Part shown: positions 22,380 through 33,554 of the stretch, piece after piece
Layout: each line of letters begins with the position of its first letter
Numbering within the stretch: the stretch's first letter is position 1
NCBI GenBank assembly: GCA_021397845.1
Contig: CM038046.1
Location: 4,693,001-4,757,000 of the forward strand
DNA from: Areca catechu
Lineage: Eukaryota > Streptophyta > Magnoliopsida > Arecales > Arecaceae
Length of the DNA stretch: 64,000 nucleotides
Reading direction: 5' to 3'
Notes under the pieces: model-generated
Told to the model about the DNA's origin: nothing
Database searches by the model: none
The model's input: the letters and a program-made list of their open reading frames with translations, nothing else
Program-made: the position numbers and the translations under genes

Positions 22380-22850
22380 CCGAGTGGCGCCCTCCAGAGC
22401 GAGCCCCGTGGTCGGAGTCGAGCTCAGCCCTCCTCCACCATGTGGAGCCTCTTCGAGGTCGAGCCCTCTGGACCGGCCCCGCATTCCGCCTTCCAGAGCG
22501 AGCCCCTCGGAGATCGAGCCCCATGGTCGGAGTCGAGCTCAGCCCTCCTCCACCACATGGAGCCTCTCCGAGGCCGAGCCCTCTGGACCGGGCCCGCGCT
22601 CCGCCCTCCAAAGCGAGCCCCTCAGAGATCGAGCCCCGTGGTTGGAGTCGAGCTCAGCCCTCCTCCGCCATGTGGAGCCTCTTTGAGGCCGAGCCCTCTG
22701 GACCGGGCCTGCACTCCGTCCTTCAGAGCGAGTCCCTCGGAGATCGAGCCTCGTGGTCGGAATCGAGCTCAGCCCTCCTTCGCCACGTGGAGCCTCTCCG
22801 AGGTCGAGCCTTTTAGACCGGGCCTGCACTCTGCCCTCCTCCATCAAGGC
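22380..22850 (+). repeat. About 115-bp tandem repeat, 4 copies
   Basis: The marker agatcgag recurs at 22511, 22625 and 22741, giving periods near 114-116. Each unit also carries cctctggaccgg, ggagtcgagctcagccctcct and a tgtggagcctct variant. Open frames on both strands through it are shadows. Confidence 0.8.
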
Positions 22851-23554
22851 GATCCCGCGAGCTCAAGACACCTAGGTTGGAGTCGAGCCCTGCCTTTCCA
22901 GCTCAACCCCCAGCTCAGGCGTAAGCACCGCCATCCCAGGACTCCGGTGAGCCACCCAAGGATTGCACGGAGACATCCATCAGGACGCAGTGACCACCTG
23001 CATCCGCTGGTTACACCAGAAAGGGGAGAGGCCCACTGATCGAGGTGCCATGCTCCTCACCAACCACCTGAACCACCTGAAAGAGGAAGTTAACCAGGAG
23101 ATTCGAATCCCGGGAGCGGCGGCCCACCAATCGAGGTACTGCCAGGTTTTCCAGAATGAGACGACCAGAGGGAATGTTAGAATACATGACAGCTTCCTTT
23201 ATCACAAATCGAGAAAGGTGCTCGGGACATCGCCGCACGCGCCTGATAGCCCGGCGAAGATCCCAAGATGAGTGCCCAACGGTAACCTAGACTACAAAGC
23301 TCGACGAAAGCAAGACAAAGGAGGTAACACGTGCAATACCACCAAAAATACAAGTGCAAGCTCAACCAGAGAGCACAACATCACAAGCAAATCCTTGCAA
23401 CGGCGGGCGGAAAGGCTACACAGAGAATCCCTCTAGCCAGGCCGCTCTTCCCTCCGACACACTTGCATCCCACTCTCACACTACTCACTCCTCCTAGCAT
23501 GGAGTCCATCAAGAGGGGCTCGATCAGGAGGATCTGTTCCCCTGGATCATCACT

Positions 23555-23615
23555 GACTTGACCGTCAGAGTGCCCCCGCTGGAAACCCCCAGGTCACTAA
23601 CCCTTCTTTTGCAGG
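23555..23615 (+). other. Conserved LTR-tail motif, copy 2
   Basis: The segment begins gacttgaccgtcagagtgcccccgc..., continues through a C-rich stretch and ends cttttgcagg. It corresponds to copy 1 at 10241, with substitutions throughout. Confidence 0.65.
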
Positions 23616-23714
23616 CCCAAACGACCAAACAACGAAGGGAGCGCACTCCGTCGCCGACAGCAGCTACGGGCCACGATGATCTTAGCGGCAACAGGCAGAA
23701 ATTGCCATGTCAAA

Positions 23715-24235
23715 CTTTCTCCTCGAGCTCCTTCGCCAAGTGGCTCCCCGGAGGTCAAGCCCATCTCGGCCGAAGTCGAGCTCCTACTCTCTTCGAGCTT
23801 CTTCGCCAGCTGGCTCTCTCGAGGTCGAGCCTACCTCAACCGAAGTCGAGCTCCTGCTCTCTTCGAGCTCCTTCGCCAGCTGGCTCCCTCGAGGTCGAGC
23901 CCACCTCGATCGAAGTCGACCTCCTACTCTCTTTGAGCTCCTTTGCCAGGTGGCTCTCCGGAGGTTGAGCCCATCTCAGTCAAAGTCGAGCTCCTGCTCT
24001 CTTCGAGCTCCTTCATCGGGTGGCTCGAACTTGGCTGAGAGCTCAATCTTGGATAAGACAGGTGGCGCTATGTTGGAAGCTCACCTTGGACGGGAGCTCG
24101 ACCTTGACTGGGAGCTCATCTCGAACGAGACAGGTGGTGCTCTGCTGGGAGATCTCCTTGGACAGTAGCTTACCTCGGACGGAAGCTCGATCTCGGTTGA
24201 GAGCTCATCTCGGATGGGATAGGTGCACTCTTTGC
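23715..24235 (+). repeat. 70-bp tandem repeat and degenerate tail
   Basis: The marker cttcgcc (or variants) recurs at about 23732, 23802, 23872, 23942 and 24012, with an exact 70-bp period. Units carry gaggtcgagcc and cgaagtcgagctcct, related in vocabulary to the 5' LTR minisatellite. From about 24030 the units degenerate, and the GC-rich block ends abruptly near 24235 against AT-rich DNA. This is probably the U3 part of another LTR copy. Confidence 0.8.
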
Positions 24236-24487
24236 CACCTAAATTATTATTTAATCATAAAAATCTTTTAAAATATTAATATTTTGATATTATTACAAAT
24301 CTTTTTAATTCATAGTATATTCTTAATTTTTGAAATATATTTATTTAAATAATTTTTACAATATTATTATTTTTTTCTTTATTTTTTAAATTTTTAAATT
24401 TTCAAATTTTATGATTTTTTTTAATGTTCAAATTTTATGATTTTTTAAATTTTTGGTTAATTAACTTAAAATATATTTTATTTTTTT

Positions 24488-24815
24488 TCGGTTGATTTAG
24501 AAGATGCAGGTAGAATCTGCGTCTTTAAGCCATATTTTATTTTTTTATTTGATTCATTTAGAAGATGCAAGTTCGTGTGTCTTCAAGCAATTTTTTTTAT
24601 TGACTTAAAAGATGCAGGTTCTACTTTTAAATATATATATATATTTTTTTATTCGGTTCGTTTAGAAGATGGAGGTTCGTCTGCAAGTCATTTTTTGTTT
24701 TGGTTGATTTAGGAGATGTAGGTTCCCTTCAAGCCATATTTTGATTTTCTTTTCATGATTTAGAACCTACATCTTCGAGTCATATTTTGATTTTTTTTTT
24801 TTTTGATGATTTAAA
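24488..24815. repeat. Degenerate 50-60 bp AT-rich tandem repeat
   Basis: About six loose copies of gatttagaagatgcaggtt followed by a cttcaagccatatttt-type end occur at roughly 24491, 24549, 24605, 24661, 24708 and 24766. They lie about 0.6 kb upstream of the NET2 start. The surrounding 24240-24950 is otherwise AT-rich with no gene. Confidence 0.6.
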
Positions 24816-25159
24816 AGTGATAACACGTGTCAAAAATCACGTTAACTTGATAAAATTATTTGAAAGATTCTATTTTAATAATTTTATTTTTAAAAATATT
24901 TTTTAAAAATCAGATTTTTATTATTTTTATTTTATTTTTTTGGGTTCATTTTAACACCCTGGACGTGCGAAGACCAACCTGCCGCGCATGCGTTTTTTTC
25001 TTGACGTGGATCGAATCAAGGCTCTCGATCTTTTGGAGAGAAGAATCAAAGCTGGATATCGGGAGACACTTCTTGACGTGCAGTACACCCATGGAGTCCC
25101 AAATGCTTTGTTCTCCTTTTCCTTCAGCCTGCCAACGAGGCTACGAATAGATATTAGCC

Positions 25160-25438
25160 TTCGTTTCTTTTCTTTTTTTTTATTTTTTTCTCCCTCCTTC
25201 CAGCCGTTCCAGCACCACCCTTTTGTTTCGGATCGCACAAGGAACCCTTCCTTTTTAGCCATAAAGCCATTAAATCCCATTATGGTAGCCACCATGCACC
25301 TCCTCTTTTCTCCCTCTTTCTTCTTCTCCTTCCCTATCTTCTTATTTATTCTTGAGTAGATGATTTCAAATATGCCAACCAAAAAACGATTCATATGATA
25401 GTAGTTCAGAGGGGAGGGAAGGGGGAAGATCAGGAGAG
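25160..25438 (+). promoter_or_regulatory. Pyrimidine-rich leader of NET2 gene
   Basis: Long C/T runs (ttctttttttttat..., ctccctccttcc, tttctccctctttcttcttctcc) precede the start codon. Such runs are common in plant 5' leaders. I could not place a TATA box or start site with confidence. Confidence 0.35.
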
Positions 25439-28400
25439 ATGTTGCAGAGAGCTGCGAGCAACGCGTATTCCTGGTGGTGGGCAAGCCACATCCGGACGAA
25501 GCAGTCCAAATGGCTCGACAGCAACCTTCAAGGCCAGTCTCCTATTCTTTCCTCTCTTATTATTATTATAATTGTTGTTTTAATTGTGATTGTTTGATTG
25601 TTTGCTTTTGAATGCATTGAAATTGAATCTATCGGGTATTGTGTATATGTGGTTTGACATACAAATTGTGGGCAGATTGGCGACAATTTATTGATCTGCA
25701 ACTGCATTGCCCCTGATGGTTTTTTTCCTCCCCAAAAAATGTGGATCTATTGACCTGTTTCTTCTGATCTTAGCAATGAGTTGGTAACTTTAGTGAGAAG
25801 GTAATTTATAAAAAAAAAAAATGGGGAAAAGAAGGTGATTTAGGCAAAATAACAAGAGATACATTAGTTGAGGCAATGAATGCCAGGATCCCATTCTTAT
25901 CTGCTTGTGACTTCATGGGTCACGTTGTTGTTACAGCCATGGGGTCCTTGGTTCATTTGGCTTGTCAGGAGACAATGATGCTGTAATTGACTCAAGAGCT
26001 TGCAATCTACATGATCTTCTGGCAAAGTACGAGTTGTGAGATTCCGGTACCATAACGAGTGCTGTTAAAGATTTTGAAGCAAATTTAACCTCTAGTCCTA
26101 TTTAGCTTTGAATCATACATGTCCAGGCTTGGTTGTGTTCAAAATTATAATATTTATTTTTATCTGATGGATTATATGCACCGTTCTATTTGGAACAATC
26201 CTTTTTTATAAATTTATTTTCTTTTACCAACGGTTAAGCATAGTTCTATCCTTGATCAGAGCTGTATATAATTGTATTTTCTAAAAAGAATAATTGCAAA
26301 GATTATCCTTTTTGTCAATTCAAATTCTTGCAGCGAATTCTTGTGGACTATTGCTTCATATTGGCAAACATGTGTGCACTCTCATTGCTAATACTTGAAC
26401 GTGGACTTCGTAACAGAGATGGAGGATAGAGTGAAATCCATGCTCAAACTCATCGAAGGGGATGCTGATTCCTTTGGTAAGAGGGCAGAGTTGTACTTCA
26501 AAAGTAGACCAGAACTTACAAGCTTTGTGGAAGAGGCATACAAGGCATATAGAGCATTGGCCGAAAGATATGATCACATTTCAGGAGAACTGCACAAGGC
26601 CAATCACACCATAGCAACTGCTTTTCCTGACCAAGTCCAGTATGCAATGCTAGAGGAGGAGGATGATAATTTCCCAAAAGCAATTACCCCTATTGATGCC
26701 CGTAAAATTCACAAACCAACAGTGGAGGGCTTGATGAGCAAAAGAAAAGAGGACCGATCAGCCAAAAAGAAAACACAGCATAGGTGTATTACCTCTCAGC
26801 TTGATAAAGATAAGGCACAAGGAGAGATAAATAGGCTTCAGAAGGCAATCCTGGTTCTGCAGACCGAGAAAGAATTTATCAAAAGCTCATACGAGAGTGG
26901 AATTTCCAAGTATTGGGAAATTGAGAAGCAGATCACAGAGATGCATGAGCAAGTTTGTTGCTTGCAAGATGAGTTTGATACCAGTGCCATCATCGAAGAT
27001 AATGAGGCACGGGCCTTGATGACAGGAACAGCTCTTAAATCATGCGAGGATGCCATAGTTAACTTGCATGAACAGCAAAAGAAATCAATGGAGCAGGAAA
27101 GAATAGAGTCGGGAAGAATTAGAATTGCTGAAGAGAAGCTGAAGGTCCTGAAGGGAGAGTATGGTCAATGTAAGTTGGAGACTAGAGAGATTGCTGACAG
27201 AATTAAAGAGATTAATGCCTGCACCGCGAACTTGGAGGACGAAGTTTATTTTCTGAAACAAGGGAGACTCGAGCTACAGAAGATATGTGAGAAAGTCCAG
27301 GAACATTTTGAAGTGAATTCTGATACATCTGTGGAGGAAATTGTGGAGAAAATAGACGAGATTGTAAAAAAGATCGTAAGCTTGGAACTCAAAGTTTCAT
27401 CACAGACAGCACAAATAAATAGGTTAAGTTCAGAAAACAATGAGCTTGAGAAATATCTGCAGAGCTTGGAAGAGGAGAAGATGGTTTTAATTAATGACTC
27501 AAATGAATTGAATGACAGATTAAAGCAAGCAGAAGAGGAGTTGCTTAAAGTTCAGATCCTGGAGAAAACTGTTCAAGATGAAGAAACTACTCTATGTACA
27601 TTTTTTTCTGATGCCTGTCACAGCCTTGATGTTATCACAGAGAAATTGCTATCTCCTGAACATCAAGAGCAGTTCAGTGTTACAAATCCATTCATGGATG
27701 AACAGATTCCCCTTTATATGGAACCACAGAGAGAGTGCAAAGAACAAGAAGTTGCTCAAAGTCAAGGCACAGAAGAAAATCCAATTAAAGAGGAGACTCA
27801 TGGGATTCAGGAACTTGGTCACAACATTAAAGATCATGACCAATCAAAGGCAGGCTCTGAGCTTGAAAACAATTTAAGAAGGATCCATGACTCAAAACAG
27901 GATGATGAGAAAGAATCATCACAAGTGGATGCTAGCATTCAAGTAGAAATACAAACACTACCTGGAGAGCAGGAAGGTACACTGGACTTGCAGCAATTAC
28001 TGTTAAATGGACTAGAAGATAGAGAGAAAATCTTATTAGCTGAGTACACTTCAGTCCTGCGAAATTACAAAGAAGCAAAGAAAAGGCTCTCAGAAGTAGA
28101 GAAGAAGAACCAAGAATATGTTTATGAGACAATGGCAATCATAAGGGAATTGACAAATGCCAATGCCATGAAGGATGAGCAGATTCAATCACTTCAACAG
28201 CACCCGGGCTCTTCAAAAATGAGTTCTAATGGGCATGCAGATGTTAATTCTGCTGAAGATGAAGGCTTACATCACAGTCACCGCAGGCTCAAAACTGTGT
28301 TACAACTGCCAACATTAATGAGAGAGAATTCAAACCTGCCAAATTTTGAAAATCCAAGAGTAAATGTGCAAGCCATTGTTAAATTGAATACATTAACCAT

Positions 28401-29187
28401 GGCTGCAGACAGAGGAAGTCCTCATGTAGAAGACATCAAACTACTACACATCAATGAACTGCAAGGTACTTCAGCCATTGAAGAAAAATTCAGAAGGGAC
28501 ATTGATGCGCTTTTAGAGGAGAACTTAAATTTCTGGTTGAAATTTAGCACTTCATTCCATCACATACAAGAATTCCAGACCACATTGAAGGACCTACAAT
28601 CCAAAATGGAGAAGCTGAGAGACAGCAAGTTGCAAGAAGGAATTAACAGTGCTGTGACTGACCAGGTTGTGAGAGCTGAGTCTGCACCAATTGACAGGAA
28701 GCTGAGAGCATTGAAAACTGAACTCCAAGTATGGTTGGAACAGACAGCACTGCTTAGGGGGGAGCTGCAGTGTAGGTTATCATCTCTTTGCGACATACAA
28801 GAGGAGATATCAGAAGTTCTGAAGGAAGCTTCGGTATGTGAAGGAGCCCAGTTTACTCCTTATCAAGCAGCAAAGTTTCAAGGGGAGGTGCTGAACATGC
28901 AACAGGAGAATAACAAGGTTGCGAATGAACTGCAGGCAGGACTTGATCATGTCAGGGGGCTTCAAGCGGAAATAGAGAAGGCTTTGTTAAACCTACATGA
29001 GGATTTTGAACTCTCTGGATCTAAAAGTAGCCAACATCCCCATTTCAGAAATCTTTCAAATAAGACTAGAATACCATTGCGGTCCTTTCTTTTTGGTACC
29101 AAGCCTAAAAGAACATCAATATTTTCATGCATGAATCCAGCATTTCATAAACACTACAGTGATCTTAGACCTGGCTTTCCTAGGTAG
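25439..29187 (+). CDS. NET2: NETWORKED 2-like actin-binding protein
   Basis: There are two coding exons: 25439-25532 and 26417-29187 (stop at 29185), giving about 954 residues, the usual NET2 size. Exon 1 encodes the start of the NAB (KIP1) actin-binding domain, MLQRAASNAYSWWWASHI, with the tryptophan cluster. Exon 2 completes it to about residue 104 (MEDRVKSMLKLIEGDADSFG, YRALAERYDH). Long coiled coils follow (about 160-220 and 330-420), then an acidic linker. A conserved late region lies near residues 535-585 and 730-850, and the C-terminal RIPLRSFLFGTKPKR signature is present. NET proteins link membranes to actin; the NET2 group is mainly pollen-expressed in Arabidopsis. The exon 1 donor reads CAAG|gccagt, a GC rather than GT donor, and the acceptor is taacag|AG. 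The frame is otherwise intact, so I take the gene as functional. Confidence 0.9.
25533..26416 (+). other. NET2 intron 1, probable GC-AG type
   Basis: The exon 1 frame leaves one base after CAA and joins AG ATG GAG in exon 2, restoring the family's LQ-[D/E]-M-E junction. The base pair after the exon is GC. The nearest GT downstream would add extra codons inside the NAB domain. There is nothing else of note inside the intron. Confidence 0.65.
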
Positions 29188-30940
29188 ACTGGACAGAGGT
29201 CGTTCCTTCTTTCCCTGATAGTTTGATGACTCCAAAGAAGTTTTTGTTCTTCTGTTTATTGTGAGATAATTAATAAGACTTACTTTGAACAGATTTCTTC
29301 TTAGTGGGGATGTGGTAGTTTCATCCTGCCAACTATTGGTAGAGGGCTTTGAGTTCATAAACTATGGTGCAAAAACGGAGGATTGCATGGATGTGCTCAG
29401 CATGCTGTCACTATATCTGATCTCATCACTAGACCTTGTCTCTATTATCAGCTGTCATTCATGGTACAAGGTTGCATCGGGTTTCATGGGTGGGCCTTGG
29501 CTCCCACAGATTATTGTTTAGAGGAAAACTGGAAATGTGTCAGGTTCACATTTTGCCCTCCATGAACTTATCGAACTTGGTGTATTTTAAATGTTAGCTC
29601 ATTTGCTTGCTTAGTTTGAAGATTGTATTTTTGTGATATGAAAAGGAAGTTTGGAATTTATTTCTCTGTTTATATTTATATTCATGAGGCTGGTTATATA
29701 TTCTTTCAATTTATTAAGCAAATGGTTAATCAATCATCAGGGAGATGGTAATGCTTATGATATTGGTGCCAAGAAGATATGGAATATCCATAGACCGAGA
29801 TAATCCTTGGTGATAGTTTATGAACTCTGGGCCGTAAGGCAATGAAAATATATTCAAGATTTTGGACAAAAACACTTTATGAAGCAAAATTATTTTCTTT
29901 TAAACAAAAGCAAGGGGGCAAGAAGTGAGAAGAAAAAAACCCCCAAAGAAGCCTTTTGTGGCATGAATGTATGTTAATTGAGCTTGTGAAGAACAACCGG
30001 AAGCAGGAAACTTTCTTTGAAAAAACTTCTTTACATAATAGTTGCACTTTAGTCTTTTAGTTAATCACCACCATATTCTTTTGTTGCAACGAGATGCTAG
30101 TCAGTGTGAAGTAATAGTAGATGCAATCCTGCCTTGAAACTTTCTCCCCTAAATTTATTAGGTATAAACTCAAGACCCAGCTTAAGTGTATGCAAGTCCG
30201 TGGTGCAATTTGTGATAGTGAACCAAGTACGTAGATGTGACCTAGCTATCTTTCAGAGGCGTGCGTTGAGATTACAAGCAAATAAAACTCAGTAGGCTCT
30301 AACATGTAGTGGTGATGAAAAGAAGATTAACCATCAGGACACTAAATATTAGATCATCAGCATGTAAAAAGATGATAAATTATTATTCGATTTCTTAAAA
30401 ATTAAAATGATTTTGAGATGTTTTTCTTGGGTTTAAGTTAGTAACAAACATGTGGTGTCTTTTGATTTACACCCAATTTTCATGCTAACAGGCAATGAGC
30501 ATGATACCACAAATTCCGCAGTAAAAACTTGACTGAATTCATTTAATCATACTGTTAATCTTATGTCTATCTCAGTAAAGGCCAATAAAAATTATGCAAA
30601 ATATCAAAGTAAATGGATTAGAATTAACCCAATTCAATCCAACTTGCTATCTCCATCTATTGCCTACAAGGAGGAGGATAGGACAAACGGACCACAGATC
30701 CTCTTTAGCAAGTGGGCTATAAAGCACAATGACAAGATATAGAGGATTTATTCCCTCCACTGACATCTCCTGAAATTTTAATAAAAAAATTGCATGATAT
30801 GCCTTTTTGTTTCCTTGGTGGAATCATTCACTGGGTTAATTACAAGCCTAAGATAATACAAACATATGATAAATTTGATGGTTGTTTAAAACTATATAAG
30901 ATCTGCATTAACACATAAAAACATATAGTTAAGCATGCTA
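29188..30940. other. NET2 3' flank and intergenic DNA
   Basis: The first 450 bases are probably 3' untranslated sequence, but I could not fix a polyadenylation site. The rest holds no gene, RNA or clear element that I can recognise. The open frames at 29285-29565 are short and without domains. Confidence 0.5.
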
Positions 30941-30945
30941 AGTGT

Positions 30946-31531
30946 TATGATAAACCCGGACCGAAGGATCGATTGGCCCGCACGAACTGGTCGACTCAAC
31001 GGTTAAAAAATCAACTTAACATGAGAACAGATCAGCACAAACATTCAGCTGACGGCAATATACAACCTATTATTGGCCAACCTGCAGTCGGCCAATCCAC
31101 TTCAACTTAAAGCCCATCAACTTAAGGTCCATCAAGAATAAGCCTAGTTGTTATAACCAACAAACTATATAACTGATAACTATTGCATTAACAAAGACCA
31201 AGATAAATAACTATCGAAGGTCAACAGTAACTACAATTAGCTGAGAAAAAAAATATTTTAATTAATTTCTTTAACAGCAATTAGTTACAAGAAAGCTTGT
31301 TCTAATTACTTTCAGTTGAGATAAATATTTATAAAAAGAGATAAGAGGGGATCTCTAAGATAAGCAAGTTATCCTAAGCCAAGTTAATATTGATTCATTC
31401 ATTTTCTATCCGCTCTCTCTTTTAATTCTTTATTTTGTTGCCCGAATTCACTGACAAGAAATTCCGGTCCAGAATTTATTTTACAGGAATCTAAGGCGGT
31501 GAACTAGCGGTCCATCTGGTCCGTGAAGAAC
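30946..31531 (+). mobile_element. Probable solo LTR (586 bp)
   Basis: The block is flanked by agtgt on both sides (30941-30945 and 31532-31536), a possible 5-bp target duplication. Inside are a TATA-like tataaaaag near 31330 and a ctgacaagaaattccggtcc...ttttacagg stretch (31451-31487). That stretch resembles a degenerate conserved LTR-tail motif about 45 bases before the right end. The terminal bases are not the usual TG...CA, so the ends are uncertain. Confidence 0.5.
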
Positions 31532-31547
31532 AGTGTCAACCTTAAGG

Positions 31548-32574
31548 TTGCATTTAGTAGACGGTAATCTATCTAGATTACCGGTAATTTTAAACTGGGC
31601 CTACCAGATAACGTTGTTTGGTATTTTTTTAAACTGGTAATCTATGTTGTAGTGGTAATCTGGATTACTCTTACGTGGCAATCCAGATTACCTCAAGAAG
31701 AGGACCAGAGATGTGGTAATATGATATTTTTTATTTTTACAAAATTGTCCTGTCCCTTTTGCTTCGTAAGAACGAAACATTTTTCTCCTCCCTTTCATCT
31801 AGGTCCTCTAGGTGTTGGTTGGGATCTCTTATTAAATATATATTTTATTTATAAAAATATAATTTTTATAATTTAGTTATTTATTAAAAATATAATTTTT
31901 AAATATTTTATATTATTAAATATAAAATATTTAATATGTTTATATTAAAATTGAAAAATTGAAAATGATTTTTTATACTAAATAAATATAAAAATATATA
32001 TATAATCTTTTAAATATACTAAGTAATAAATTATATTATTAAATTTAAAATAATATATAATTTTTTATTTTATTTTATTTGTAATATTAGAAAATAGAAT
32101 ATTTTAAAATATATATTATATAACAATAAAGTGTAATATAATATAATTTAAATTATATACTACATTTTATAACATAACATATATTATATTATGTTAAATA
32201 TAGTATACTATATTTAATATAATATAATATATACTAATATTATATAATACATTATTAACTATATAATTTTATAAATAGATACATTATAAAATATCAAATA
32301 ATATAATACTTTATTATATTATAAAATATCAAATAATATATTATATTAATGTAATATTATATTGTATTATATTATATTTTTAATAAATTTGATTTAGAAA
32401 TATTTTGAAAATTTGAGCTTAAATTATTGGTAATATATTTACCATACCAAACACAGTAATTGGTTACTTGTGTATACCAAACACAGTAACCATTATTACT
32501 AGCAATCTATCTAATGGTAATCTATTTTGCAAGTAATCCAAATTATTATTTTTCCGGCTATCCACTAAATGCAA
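31548..32574. mobile_element. Terminal-inverted-repeat element (MITE-like), about 1 kb
   Basis: The left end ttgcatttagtagac matches the reverse complement of the right end (32560-32574, ccactaaatgcaa). Inner inverted copies of tgtttggtat and ggtaatcta support it. The interior (31840-32420) is extremely AT-rich with no transposase. The target duplication is not clear (taag is a candidate). The superfamily is unresolved. Confidence 0.6.
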
Positions 32575-33400
32575 TATAAGAATTAAGAATTATGGCAGTT
32601 TAAAACTTAATTATCTGATAATTATAAGTTGTCGCATCACCAAAAGAATCATTCTCCAAAATGGAAAAGAAAAAGTTCAATTCCCTCCAAACAAAGGCCA
32701 TCGGAACATCAAGACAGCACAAATTATTTGCACCATACTTTTTTGATATTACCATAAATGTGGTACCAACGTTGATGTGGATCCAATGGCCATGAGAATC
32801 TCCGTCCTCATTTTTTTTTTTTTTGGTAGAACGAGTCCTCATTTTTTAAAATCTTCTATTTTGGCCTCGACAGCTTACTATGGAAGGTTAGTTATTCTTC
32901 GAGGAGCACATGAGTGGTCCGCACGATGCTCATTTTAAGTCCGCGTGCCCTTCGATCGAAAAATCCAAGCGGAATGTCCACGGGGCCCACGACAAATTTG
33001 ACACGCGGCAAACTCAGTGTCGATGCTGCTTCCGCTGGTCCTCCACCAGCTATACTGTGAGTGAGGGTTGCGGATTACGTGGCGTATTCCTCGGTCGCTT
33101 CGCTTCGGGACCGCGTCTTTCACGCGCTTCGGAAGGCCGGAACGCCAGCTCCAGTGGGTGGGTATTAAAGGAACTCGTATTTTGTAGGTGGAAACGCGTT
33201 AATTTCGCGCGAAGGAATGATTGATCTTATTGCGCGACCACAACCGTTGGATTGTGAACGGCACGGATCTGAAAGCACTCCGAACCTTCTTTCACCGTGT
33301 GAACAGATCCTGAGGCCACTATTGTACAATCTAACGGTGGATTCGCTCGAAGGAAGTAAATCGTCCTTTTCACGCAATGGATACAACCCCGCTGCGACGA
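32575..33400. other. Upstream region of glycine-rich protein gene
   Basis: From about 32900 the sequence turns GC-balanced. An imperfect inverted repeat, ccgttggattgt (33245-33256) with acaatctaacgg (33328-33339), lies about 100-200 bases before the presumed leader exon. This is likely promoter territory; no coding gene is seen. The open frame 32910-33224 has no domain. Confidence 0.4.
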
Positions 33401-33484
33401 CGCGTGGCGGAAGAACCCATAAAGGGGAACGGGGCCGCTTCGCAGGCGCGGTCGCCTAGTCGTTCGGATCTCTACTCGTTCTTG
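33400..33484 (+). other. Probable non-coding leader exon of glycine-rich gene
   Basis: A GC-rich stretch ends in ttcttg|gtgagcc, a good donor site near 33485. There is no coding start here for the downstream protein, and the CDS begins right after an acceptor at 38310. The sequence between is free of genes. The pairing across 4.8 kb is inference from these two sites. Confidence 0.45.
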
Positions 33485-33545
33485 GTGAGCCTCCTTTACT
33501 TCATCTGATCTCGTTTTTGTTTTGTTGATGTTTCTCTGATCATCG

Positions 33546-33554
33546 AAACCCTAA
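33546..33554 (+). promoter_or_regulatory. Telo-box in start of leader intron
   Basis: aaaccctaa occurs about 60 bases after the presumed donor. Telo-boxes near plant transcription starts are associated with growth-related genes. A single copy is weak evidence. Confidence 0.35.

Larger units (their letters stand above)
8630..23700 (+). mobile_element. Ty3/gypsy retrotransposon, Tat-type, chimeric
   Basis: Order along the element: repeat-rich 5' LTR (about 8630-10392), primer site 10395, gag with partial protease, a second gag with protease, RT, RNase H, a second archaeal-type RNase H (about 15490-15880), integrase, 118-bp tandem array, opposite-strand frame, then a 3' LTR-like block (about 21890-23700). 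Dual RNase H, tandem repeats after pol and an opposite-strand extra frame are hallmarks of the Tat lineage (RIRE2, Ogre and relatives). Many stops and at least three frame changes make it non-autonomous. The flanking LTR blocks resemble each other in layout but hardly in sequence, so this may be a recombinant of two relatives. The outer ends and target-site duplication were not resolved. Confidence 0.8.
21890..23700 (+). mobile_element. 3' LTR-like block of the gypsy element
   Basis: After the opposite-strand frame comes a sequence with U3-type repeats (22380-22850). It also has the conserved LTR-tail motif (23555-23615) and, about 85 bases later, a decayed primer-site-like stretch (attgccatgtcaaac near 23700). 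A primer site after it would mean this LTR once preceded an internal region. It may therefore be the 5' LTR of another, deleted copy rather than a true 3' partner. Overall similarity to the 5' LTR is weak by eye. Confidence 0.55.

Noticed and set aside
26395..26418. Using the in-frame ATG at 26395 as the NET2 start
   Set aside because: The 24 bases before 26419 include the acceptor taacag, and the NAB domain needs the tryptophan-rich exon at 25439.
31652..31876. 74-codon frame near 31.7 kb
   Set aside because: It lies inside the inverted-repeat element and has no similarity that I can recognise.
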